A DNA stretch of 64,000 nucleotides from Gracilaria gracilis (taxonomy: Eukaryota; Rhodophyta; Florideophyceae; Gracilariales; Gracilariaceae). The first letter of the stretch is position 1; each line of letters begins with the position of its first letter. Shown in pieces: positions 55,987 to 64,000 of this stretch. Under the pieces are notes generated by a model. The model saw only the letters and a program-made list of their open reading frames with translations, had not been told where the DNA came from and ran no database searches. The stretch spans positions 775,251 through 839,250 of the forward strand of contig JARGSG010000024.1 of NCBI GenBank assembly GCA_030374805.1, written 5' to 3'. Position numbers and translations under genes: made by a program.

Positions 55987-58900
55987 AACAGAAGATCGCC
56001 AATACCTTTAAGGTTAGGGATCAGGAAAAGACTATGGAACTGGACCCAGTGCGGAATTGGAGAGAGGAAGTCCAGATCGGTGCGGAGAACCAGGCTCTCC
56101 GAGACCGGATCCTCAGTCTCTTAGAAGAATTTGAACCCATGTGGTCGGGCCGGTTGGGCCAAATTGAGGCTACAGAGCACCGTATTGATATGGTGCCTGG
56201 CTGGAAACCCATTTACCAGCAGCCTTACCGTGCAGGTCCAAAAGCCCGAGAGGTTGAGCTCAATGAGGTCGAGAGAATGCTCCGTGAAGGTGTCATAGAA
56301 CCAGCAAATGCGGACTGGGCCAGCCCTGTGGTTCTCGTCACAAAGAAGAATGATACCCGTATGCGGTTCTGTGTGGACTACAGAAGACTGAATAGTATGA
56401 CCATTAGGGATTCGTACCCAATACCTAGAATGGACGAGTGTATAGATTCGTTGGGCAACGCCAAGATCTTTACTACGCTCGATGCCAATTGTGGTTATTG
56501 GCAGGTACCTATCAGGGAAGAAGACAAGGACAAAACTACGTTTACTTGCCACGCTGGGTTATTCCGCTTTACGCGTATGCCCTTTGGGTTGCGAAATGCC
56601 CCGGCTACCTTTCAGAGGGCGTTAGATATAATCCTTTCGAAGGTGAAGTGGAGAACCGCTCTGGTATACATCGACGATGTAATCATATATTCCAGAACGG
56701 TAGAGGAACATTTCCACCATGTTAGGGACGTTTTGAACCTTTTGAGGGAATCTGGAGTAACGTTGAAGCTCCGCAAGTGCGAATTCTTCACCAAAGAGGT
56801 AGAATACCTTGGTCATATCATCAGCCCTGGGAGGTTAGAAGTGACGCCGCGGAATATCCGGGCCGTGCAGAAGGCGAAGCCACCCACGTCCCAGACGGAA
56901 ATCCGATCCTTTATAGGTTTGTGCAATGTGTACCGCCGGTTTATCAAGAGATTTGCCAAGATAGCGGCTCCCCTCAACAGGAAGCTGCTGAAAGGTCAAC
57001 CTACAAGGTTTGAATGTCTTACCAATGAGGAAATGGATGCGTTCGAGGTGCTGAAACATGCGCTCTTGACACCTCCCATCTTGGCATTACCCAAAGCTGG
57101 TTTACGATACACGTTGGATACTGACGCTTCGGACGCCCAAATTGGTTGTTGTCTTATGCAGGAGCAAGAAAACGGCGACAAACTACCTATAGGGTACTGG
57201 AGCCGTGCTTTGCACGCTGCAGAAAAGAACTACACAACAACCGAAAAGGAATGTCTGGCAGTAGTCTGGAGCATGTTGATGCTCCGTCCCTACCTATATG
57301 GTGAAAGGTTCACGCTTCGAACCGACCATGATGCCTTACGGTGGATACTGGGTCTGGACGACGCATCAGGCAGACTTGCCCGATGGCGGTTACGACTTTC
57401 AGAGTTCGAGTATGACGTACAGTACCGTCCAGGTATCAAGCACAATGTCGCAGACGCGATGTCTCGCATTACCACAGATGGTTTGGACACCGAGCCGGTA
57501 GATGATATCCCATGCTTTACCATCTCTACCAACCCTGATGGTGATACCTTAGAAGGTTACTGGACTCTACCCGAAGAGGATACGTGGTTTAGTGATGCCA
57601 TCGCTCGGGAAATACTCGCCCTCGAGGAAACAGACGTCATGCCAATTACCCGCGAGGAATTCCTGAGAGAGCAAGCAAACGATGTTTATTGCCGCTCTCT
57701 CATGGACCAAGTAGGTATGAAAGACTCGAATTTTGACGTCGACCGAAATGGTTTCCTGGTGAGGCGAGCTCCTATTGATGGTTCCCTTCAGAAGGTAGTG
57801 CCCAAGGTGCTGCGCCCTCGGGTGCTGTACCTAGCCCACTACCCAAGGCTATCAGGACACCCTGGAGGTACGAGAATGTACTACACCTTGAGGCAAGGGT
57901 ACTACTGGCCTCATATGGCTAATGATATATATACCTTTGTAGGTCAATGTGAATCTTGCGTACGTACCCGCAGAGGTCTCTGGAAGCACAGCAAATACTT
58001 GAAGTTATTCCCTGCAGCGGGTCCTCTCGAGTTCGTTGCAATAGACCTTCTGGGTCCATTACCAAAAACCACAAGGAGATATCAGTACATCATCGTAATC
58101 ACCGACAGGTTCTCGAAGCTCACGCGAGCGATACCCTTGAAGGACACGAAATCGACGACCCTCGCGGTGGCGTTCTTGAACAATTGGATCTACCCGTATG
58201 GTGCACCGCTTTATCTACTTACCGACAATGGTTCGAACTTAGCTTCGAAGTTCTTTGAAGCTGTTTGTAACCTCTTGGGTATTAAGCACTACTTCACTAC
58301 TGCCTACCATCCGCAAACGAATGGGCAAGTGGAGCGCTTTAACCGAACACTGGTATCTAGGCTGCGACATTATACGGAAGAACACCAAACTGGTTGGGAC
58401 GAGCTCGTGCAGCCCTTGACATATGCATATAACCTTCAGGTTCATCGAGCGACGCAAACTACGCCGTTCGATCTGATACTGTCAAGACACCCACCAGGTA
58501 TTGTTGTTGAAGGGGACCCATTAGGACAAGAAGCCGCCGGAGCGCTCACACCGTCACAGGTCAAACGGAATACCCTTTTGAGGTTGAGACGTGCTCTCAA
58601 GTATGCTGAGAGCAAGCTCACAGCATCCCAGAAGCAGTACAAGGAGGACTACGACCGAAAGGTAACCCAAGTGGTAACGGCTACGCAGGGTCAATATGTC
58701 TTTATTGACCACCCTCCGAAAGGAGCTAAACCACGACCGGGTGATGAAGCTGATGATGAAGCTATTGATAGAGATATCAATTCTAAGCTTCTTCCGAAAT
58801 CATCGGGACCTTTCAAGGTAGTTCTGTCGACCGACCACACGGCAACGGTGAACCAAGATGGGGTAGAGAATACAATATCCATTGACCTAATCCCGGTTGC

Positions 58901-59330
58901 ACCTCAGACGGTTCAGTCCAGGAAGGAACGCGGAGAATCCGCGCGTGACTCACAAGCGGTTGCCCTGAGGACTCAGCCCCGGGAAGACGGGACACCCATC
59001 GAGGTTAATGATGACGCACAGGGTGACGACCCAGACTACGTACCACCTGCGGGGATTACGGTTGCTCCTTCAGAGGAAACACCTACCCATAGTGGTACCG
59101 ATGCTCATCTAAACCAAAGTGGTGAAAGGATACCATCGCAGGTCTCTAATGAGTTCCCAGTGGAACGCCTTGTAGGTCACCGCCGTACCCAAGAAGGTCT
59201 GAAGTACACAGTACGCTGGTATGGCTGGGGGGCTGACGGTGATACCGCCGAGCCGCCCTCAGCCATACCACACCCTATCAGGGTAAGCTACTGGAACCGC
59301 AAAGGAGAGGACATGCCGAATGATGGGTAA
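55983..59330 (+). CDS. pol: gypsy Pol: RT, RNase H, integrase, chromodomain-like end
   Basis: 1,115 codons. RT at residues ~60-260 with TTLDANCGYWQVPI and catalytic ALVYIDDVIIYSR (YIDD). RNase H ~375-480: LDTDASDAQIG, TTEKECLAVVW, RTDHDALRW. Integrase: H..H and C-x2-C zinc domain (HYPRLSGHPGG...CESC, ~615-660), then D in VAIDLLGPLP (~685), D in LTDNGSN (~746) and E in GQVERFN (~782). C-terminus VERLVGHRRTQ...YTVRWYGWG (~1057-1080) resembles a chromodomain, which in chromoviruses directs integration to marked chromatin. All catalytic residues are present. It starts at ATG overlapping the protease stop; the frame is open upstream to 55920, consistent with a former fusion to protease. Confidence 0.93.
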   Translation: MKQKIANTFKVRDQEKTMELDPVRNWREEVQIGAENQALRDRILSLLEEFEPMWSGRLGQIEATEHRIDMVPGWKPIYQQPYRAGPKAREVELNEVERMLREGVIEPANADWASPVVLVTKKNDTRMRFCVDYRRLNSMTIRDSYPIPRMDECIDSLGNAKIFTTLDANCGYWQVPIREEDKDKTTFTCHAGLFRFTRMPFGLRNAPATFQRALDIILSKVKWRTALVYIDDVIIYSRTVEEHFHHVRDVLNLLRESGVTLKLRKCEFFTKEVEYLGHIISPGRLEVTPRNIRAVQKAKPPTSQTEIRSFIGLCNVYRRFIKRFAKIAAPLNRKLLKGQPTRFECLTNEEMDAFEVLKHALLTPPILALPKAGLRYTLDTDASDAQIGCCLMQEQENGDKLPIGYWSRALHAAEKNYTTTEKECLAVVWSMLMLRPYLYGERFTLRTDHDALRWILGLDDASGRLARWRLRLSEFEYDVQYRPGIKHNVADAMSRITTDGLDTEPVDDIPCFTISTNPDGDTLEGYWTLPEEDTWFSDAIAREILALEETDVMPITREEFLREQANDVYCRSLMDQVGMKDSNFDVDRNGFLVRRAPIDGSLQKVVPKVLRPRVLYLAHYPRLSGHPGGTRMYYTLRQGYYWPHMANDIYTFVGQCESCVRTRRGLWKHSKYLKLFPAAGPLEFVAIDLLGPLPKTTRRYQYIIVITDRFSKLTRAIPLKDTKSTTLAVAFLNNWIYPYGAPLYLLTDNGSNLASKFFEAVCNLLGIKHYFTTAYHPQTNGQVERFNRTLVSRLRHYTEEHQTGWDELVQPLTYAYNLQVHRATQTTPFDLILSRHPPGIVVEGDPLGQEAAGALTPSQVKRNTLLRLRRALKYAESKLTASQKQYKEDYDRKVTQVVTATQGQYVFIDHPPKGAKPRPGDEADDEAIDRDINSKLLPKSSGPFKVVLSTDHTATVNQDGVENTISIDLIPVAPQTVQSRKERGESARDSQAVALRTQPREDGTPIEVNDDAQGDDPDYVPPAGITVAPSEETPTHSGTDAHLNQSGERIPSQVSNEFPVERLVGHRRTQEGLKYTVRWYGWGADGDTAEPPSAIPHPIRVSYWNRKGEDMPNDG

Positions 59331-60302
59331 ACCTTAGAGGTAATGCAGTCCCCCAAGGAAGGGGGAAAAGCACATTGTAATGAGGAGTACCAAAGTCGGT
59401 TCGGACGCTCACCGGGAAGGTACAACCAGAAGGAAGCATTCCATGAGGGTACGTCGAAGGAGCGGTAGCGCTAAAGACGGACGCACCGTTGTACGCGCGC
59501 CGTTGCACACGCGCCATGCACGTGCGCGGCACGCGCGCAAACCCGCACGGTGGAAACATTCAAAAAATTGTATCTTTTTATTTGACGAGGCATACGCGCG
59601 CTTCTCGTGGCGCGCCGTGCGGAGTAACCGATTCGGTTTACACTATTGTGTGTAGGGAGCGAACAACGGCATGGTCAAAAAATCTAAGTATTTTGACCGT
59701 GCCCCGCTCCCGAATCGGCCATTCCCAGCCTCTGAAACCCCTTGGTTCTCGAGATACAGACCAAAAGGGTTTTCTGCGTTTTCACTACCATATGGAGGGG
59801 TAATTTTCCGGTCAAATATTTTGATTCGCCTTGCAAGTAACCTCCAGGGTGAAACACCGCACGTGCGCCCATGCATGGTGAGAGGCCATGCAGACCAATC
59901 CAGGTACATTGCTGGCCACCGCGCGCAAGCGCGTGGCACGTCACCTCACCTCACGGGGAGGCAAAACCGCTCGCTGCGCCGTACGGAGGCGCATCGAAGT
60001 ACCAACGTGGTGAACCATACTACGAGCACCCAAATGGAACTTACCTACAGGGAATTAACCGTCACTCATCGTGGTACGCTGGTCTAAGGAGGGGGGAGGA
60101 GAGTTTCAAAACCTAATTGGAGATGCGCAGAGCTAAGGAAGGGGGAGCTGTTTTCGAGCTTCCTCCCTTGCTACGCACCGCACCTCAAAGGAAACTGGAA
60201 CCTACCATGGAAACGCCTAACATGTAAGTTTACTTGAAGAGTAACACCAATAGGGATGCAGGAGCAACGTGGCTCAAGAACAGACCCAAGTGGATACGAC
60301 GA
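59331..60302. other. gypsy copy 2 spacer between pol and antisense ORF
   Basis: Collinear with 35194-36227. Frames here do not correspond between the two copies; no gene called. Confidence 0.6.
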
Positions 60303-62801
60303 TCAACCTGATGGGTGAGTGGCAAAGTGAGGCCCCGAGGAGCCTCCAGCTGAGGATCCCCGACCCGGAGTGGTGTTCTGATGGGCTCCCGGCCAAGGCT
60401 GGAAGAGATGAGCCTGGCCTGGAGCCTGGCTAGGCGCGCTACCATGACCCACGGGGGTACTAGTAGGCACGCTGACGCCTGGCATCACGTCAGCACCCAT
60501 CGGAGGTGGCGCGCTCGCCTGCGCAACCGACGGAGGTGCCGACGACCCGATGTGGAGAGGAGCCTGCGTAGCGGCTAGAAGGCCGGGGTTCAGGCTAGCA
60601 CCAAATAGGGGATCCTCCAAAGGGTTTGTAGGCGTCGGGCCTATGGCCGTCGCTAGGCCTGCCACCTGGTTGGTAGCCATCTGGTAGAGCTCGACCTGGA
60701 ACCGGTTCCGGAACTCACCAATTTGGGAAAAGGATCGCATGTACTGTGCATGACGAGGCAGGATGCTTTCCAGGAGGGTAAGAGCTTCCACCACAGAGGT
60801 AGGACCCGCCCGCTGGAAGTTCACCACACAGGCTTGGCGGACCCGAGCCATTAAACCTGAAATGGCCTGGGAGTCCACCTGAGAGGGGACAGGCGCCGAA
60901 GCCGCAGCCATGACACCCCCGAGGATAGCCCGCGGAGGCCCATCAACCCTTGTGGTACTAGGGAGAAGAGGAGTCACACCAGTACGGGCAGGCGTATTGC
61001 GTCCCTCCGGAGCGGGAGTAGGCGCTGAATTGACCACAGGGGTAGCTGCTGGCGATTCCACCACGGTTGGGAATGGCTCGGGACTCCCTGGAGGTCTTTG
61101 ATCGGTCGAAGCCCCGGGATAGCGCTGCTCCGCGCGGGATACAACCTTCCAGGACACCGGATCGAAAACCTCCCACCCCTGCTTGGCTCCCCACGGGAAA
61201 CTCTCCACTTGGGTAAGCAACGATTCCAGCTGCTCAATAGAGTAGTCCGTATCTGCCACAATGGTTCCGAGTCCAAATAGGCGAATGTCGCGAATGACCC
61301 TCGGGGGAATGAAGAACATACGACCAGGAGATTCCACACCGTCACGGTAAATCTCGGCTTCTCGAGAACGACAATCCCAGTCAATACCGTCACGGGCAGC
61401 CTGCAGAGCCAAGATGGCCACCAATACGGCCCATTCCGCGAGGGCAATCGACCAAATGAGGTAATACCGATCGTGGTTACGGGTGATGTAGCTCCCGAAG
61501 TAAGCCAATACCGGTGGGGTTGGGACGCTAAGCGACATCGGTACCTCATAGGCATTCCACCATTCAGGTCGGGCCACATACCAAGAGGTTCTTCCCTTAT
61601 TAGGTTGTGAGAAGAACTCCACATTATGGAACCCATGCATGACGCGGTTGAAGCTGGACCGGGTGCGAATGCGAGCCTCGGTGGCAGCATCCACCCCCCA
61701 CCTACGACGGTTAGCCCAATGGATGGTATTGTAAGGCCTATCGAAGCAAACCAAATGTGGTGAAGCCGGAAGGTACTGCTGCGGAAGGGAGTCGTACTGA
61801 CAGATCTTCACAACCAGACGTCGGTAATAATGGAGCTCCGGTTCAATACGAACATACGGCAGATCGCTGGGATAAAGCGGGGGGATGAAATACCTCATTG
61901 GTGTGTGTCGCTGGCGGCTGTCATAGCACTCCACCCGACCCTGACGAGGTTGAGATTCCTTATCCCGACGGTGGAGCGTTTGGGGGACGGAGCGGAGACG
62001 CTCGCAATCCCAACGAAACAAACCCAAGTAGGTATCCAAAGTCGGACGGCGCAAGACGCCGGGAAGCGATGTGTTCCCCGGCGCCACTGGCCAGTTCCGA
62101 CGGTACAGCGTCGCTTGCGACACCATTCTTGGATCGACCCCGAAGGTACCATGTTGGGAAACGTTCCAGTCGGCCGTGGTGAACGGCTCCAAACCATAAT
62201 AGGAAATACCACGAGGAATCTCGGGCTCCGGACCATACGGGTCCCGGATCCCTTCGTGAATCCCTTGAGGTTGATTTGAGGAAGACTGAACCGGCTGGCT
62301 CCAAAAACCAGTTTGGATGCGGGAATGGTACAAAGCAGCACCCCGAGAACCAGACTTGCCAATGCCGCTTCCGCGGCCGCGCGAAGGACCGGCACCCGAC
62401 ATGGTGTGATGAGTACCGTGAAGGAGTGGTTGAGACGGCGTGCATTCGACCGCAGGGGTGAAGCAAATCGGCTTTTTATCCACAATGGGTGGGTCACTAG
62501 AGCTGATGCTCAAAACCTCCACCCGTTCGGGGCCCCATGCTGGTTCAACCATTAAGGTATCGGCATTGGTCGCCGATGGCGCGCCGTCCCTTGAGGTTAC
62601 CGCGTCCGATTGACCAACATGGGGAACCGACAATTGCCGTGTACCGCTACGAGTGCGAGCCCGCACGCTGGTACCAGGGCTACCCATGTGGTTCAGATTA
62701 GAATCGGGGGTCACCATAAACGGATTCAACCTTGTCGGTCGGACGAAAAGCCACGGTGGCGCGAGCCCGCGTAGACAAACCGCAAAGGGGTGCGAAGGCA
62801 A
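60303..62801 (-). CDS. Antisense accessory protein of the gypsy element
   Basis: 832 codons on the strand opposite gag-pol, between pol and the LTR. The first ATG is 62801; an internal MSGAG start at residue 134 (62402) is preceded by a less conserved region and may be the true one. Features: Gly/Ser/Arg-rich MSGAGPSRGRGSGIGKSGSR, a Trp/Tyr/Arg-rich central domain (~300-440), a hydrophobic stretch ~447-469 (YYLIWSIALAEWAVLVAIL) that could cross a membrane, a region with PGRMFFIPPRVIRDIRLFG, and a Pro/Ala-rich end with LLESILPRHAQYMRSFSQIG. The same peptide is recognisable in copy 1. Antisense extra ORFs in this position are known in plant Tat-lineage gypsy elements; I recognise no homology to them. 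Function unknown. Confidence 0.75.
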   Translation of the reverse strand: MPSHPFAVCLRGLAPPWLFVRPTRLNPFMVTPDSNLNHMGSPGTSVRARTRSGTRQLSVPHVGQSDAVTSRDGAPSATNADTLMVEPAWGPERVEVLSISSSDPPIVDKKPICFTPAVECTPSQPLLHGTHHTMSGAGPSRGRGSGIGKSGSRGAALYHSRIQTGFWSQPVQSSSNQPQGIHEGIRDPYGPEPEIPRGISYYGLEPFTTADWNVSQHGTFGVDPRMVSQATLYRRNWPVAPGNTSLPGVLRRPTLDTYLGLFRWDCERLRSVPQTLHRRDKESQPRQGRVECYDSRQRHTPMRYFIPPLYPSDLPYVRIEPELHYYRRLVVKICQYDSLPQQYLPASPHLVCFDRPYNTIHWANRRRWGVDAATEARIRTRSSFNRVMHGFHNVEFFSQPNKGRTSWYVARPEWWNAYEVPMSLSVPTPPVLAYFGSYITRNHDRYYLIWSIALAEWAVLVAILALQAARDGIDWDCRSREAEIYRDGVESPGRMFFIPPRVIRDIRLFGLGTIVADTDYSIEQLESLLTQVESFPWGAKQGWEVFDPVSWKVVSRAEQRYPGASTDQRPPGSPEPFPTVVESPAATPVVNSAPTPAPEGRNTPARTGVTPLLPSTTRVDGPPRAILGGVMAAASAPVPSQVDSQAISGLMARVRQACVVNFQRAGPTSVVEALTLLESILPRHAQYMRSFSQIGEFRNRFQVELYQMATNQVAGLATAIGPTPTNPLEDPLFGASLNPGLLAATQAPLHIGSSAPPSVAQASAPPPMGADVMPGVSVPTSTPVGHGSAPSQAPGQAHLFQPWPGAHQNTTPGRGSSAGGSSGPHFATHPSG

Positions 62802-63280
62802 CCCGAAAGGGATAACGGTGGAACAACCTCGATGGAGTCAGCGGCAGTGCCTCGAAGGGTTGGTACTCGAACCTCGAAGGGACAGAGAGACACGCCGCAA
62901 CCAAGTGGGCGCCAAAATCCTTCACGGTACAGTGCCCACACGAGCTCGAAGGGGCAACCCGCCCCCCCCCACTGGGTATACCGACACGGTAAATGGGTCT
63001 AAGCCGTGCAGCCAGAAAGGTAGAACCTTGGAGGTATGCAATGGGCGCGCGTCGCGTCCAAACCACAAATGGGAATGAATAGGCCGCTGTCGGTGATAAC
63101 CAAAGAAGTGGATAGAGCCGCAATCGGTGATGACCAAGGTGGGGAACAGAGTGCGTTCGGCGATGCAGGGCCGACGCGAGGCACGGCGCGAGATGGCGCA
63201 AAGGCTGCGCCAGGCACCAAATTGGTACGACGATGCCACCGACTTGGTGAAAGGATCTGGGAGCCACGAGGGCGTGGCTC
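62802..63280. other. Region upstream of the antisense ORF, before the polypurine tract
   Basis: Would hold the promoter of the antisense ORF and is collinear with 38760-39080 of copy 1. No conserved frame. Confidence 0.5.
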
Positions 63281-63297
63281 AGGGTAGGAAGGGAGTC
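63281..63297 (+). other. Polypurine tract, gypsy copy 2
   Basis: AGGGTAGGAAGGGAGTC immediately before the LTR start TGTAGTAC. Confidence 0.7.
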
Positions 63298-63788
63298 TGT
63301 AGTACAATGAGACCTCAATGGGTTGGTGCCACGTGGGCCTACTGGTGCGCCTTGCTGGCTGCACTGTACCCAATTGGTATTCTGTATTTTATAATTTCTA
63401 ATTTCTAATTTATAGTCTAGGATAGTTTAGCATTGCTGGCCCATGACAGTAGGTCATGGGCACAGCGATGACGTCATGCCCGCAGGGAGATCGGCGTCGG
63501 TGCACCTTGTATATATTGTGGTGCACCTCGCCTTCCCCCTCGGGTATTGTAAAGTCAGGCACCATTAGGGCAGTAACTATACCATCTTGGTCACTTGTAC
63601 TCTATTACTATTCAGGTTTTACGCGCGTCGCGTCTTCTACCGTACACTACACGGTCTAGATAGTTGCCCGCCGTTTGCCCTGCGGGTTTCAGGTGCCTCT
63701 ACCATATTGGTGTGTGTTTTTCCCTTTAGGTTGAGCTCGCGCCGCTCCTTACCAGGCGGACCCCCACCTTATCGGTATTTGTACGACA
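63298..63788 (+). repeat. gypsy LTR between two tandem internal regions
   Basis: Same sequence as 52240-52747 but about 17 bases shorter, the losses being single bases spread mainly over the second half. The promoter core is present (TGACGTCA 63469-63476). Confidence 0.85.
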
Positions 63789-64000
63789 TTGGTTCTCCGA
63801 CAGAAGTTTCTTGGTTTTTGTCGTACCTTTACTGGTGAACAGAAGACATTCGAAAGGCTTCTGGAAGTTCACACACTATTTGGTTTCGTAGGAATCACTC
63901 CGGAAGCAATTGGATACCCACTATTGGTCACTATGGATAGACTAAAAGGATTTTCGTGGCTCTAGCGCGGCCCCTAGCCACAAGGGTTCTGCTGCGGCGC
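63789..64000 (+). mobile_element. Start of a further gypsy internal region (PBS, leader, gag start)
   Basis: TTGG...TCTCCGAC primer-site remnant, leader and an ATG at about 63933 followed by gag-like sequence, all matching 52748-52975 but with many one-base losses. The window ends here. Confidence 0.7.

Larger units (their letters stand above)
52240..63788 (+). mobile_element. Ty3/gypsy chromovirus-like retrotransposon, copy 2 (nearly intact)
   Basis: 5' LTR 52240-52747, PBS 52751, gag, protease, pol with C-terminal chromodomain-like segment, spacer, antisense ORF, polypurine tract and next LTR 63298-63788. Total about 11.5 kb. Inserted into a copia element. The final LTR is followed by PBS and gag rather than flanking DNA, so elements are in tandem or the end is misassembled. 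Confidence 0.9.

Noticed and set aside
59331-60302. Frames between pol and the antisense ORF (for example 59671-60087)
   Set aside because: Not conserved in phase with the collinear region of copy 1.

Overview
This window is a dense, nested graveyard of eukaryotic transposable elements with very few plausible host genes. Retroelements, DDE transposons, a tyrosine recombinase and tandem repeats at roughly balanced base composition suggest a nuclear chromosome of a eukaryote. A florideophyte red alga such as Chondrus, whose genes sit in small islands between repeat-rich blocks, would fit, but no host marker gene proves it. I saw no rRNA, tRNA, CRISPR array or bacterial operon.

Left third (1-29,023). 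This part is built from CACTA/KDZ-like (Plavaka-type) DNA transposons. Each element has two convergent genes: a large transposase and, tail to tail with it, an uncharacterised coiled-coil accessory protein. Copy A is at 828-7,451. Copy C (17,098-22,623, opposite orientation) is the best preserved. Copies B (12,375-14,632) and D (26,458-29,023) appear to be two halves of one element, split at one transposase codon by an 11.8-kb insertion with terminal inverted repeats and a TA duplication (14,633-26,457). A second coiled-coil gene family occurs twice (11,228-12,105 and 24,968-26,073), each time just inside a terminus of the same inverted-repeat family. Between these lie a 134-bp satellite with a perfect 34-bp palindrome, a 1.29-kb duplicated segment (7,720-9,005 and 23,578-24,865), and an unrecognised decayed gene (9,841-10,788).

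Middle (29,024-39,593). A decayed Ty3/gypsy retrotransposon (copy 1) begins directly at the right end of transposon D and ends in a diverged 3' LTR. It is followed by a decayed pogo/Tigger-like transposon (40,030-42,184), a GC-rich degenerate repeat tract, a RING-H2 gene with one in-frame stop, an unknown gene fragment, an intact 416-residue tyrosine recombinase (45,627-46,877) and a 162-bp tandem repeat.

Right third (48,730-64,000). A Ty1/copia element on the minus strand is cut by a nearly intact gypsy element (copy 2, 52,240 to about 63,788) with LTR, PBS, gag with zinc knuckle, protease, RT-RNaseH-integrase-chromodomain pol, a long antisense accessory ORF and a polypurine tract. The next LTR runs straight into another gag, giving a tandem arrangement. 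The last ~400 bases carry many single-base deletions, as at a low-quality contig end.

Two themes recur. Many frames here keep phase over hundreds of codons but carry in-frame TAA/TAG/TGA codons, so decay is largely by point nonsense mutation. Several elements also carry extra, undescribed proteins: the transposon accessory protein, the second coiled-coil family and the gypsy antisense protein.
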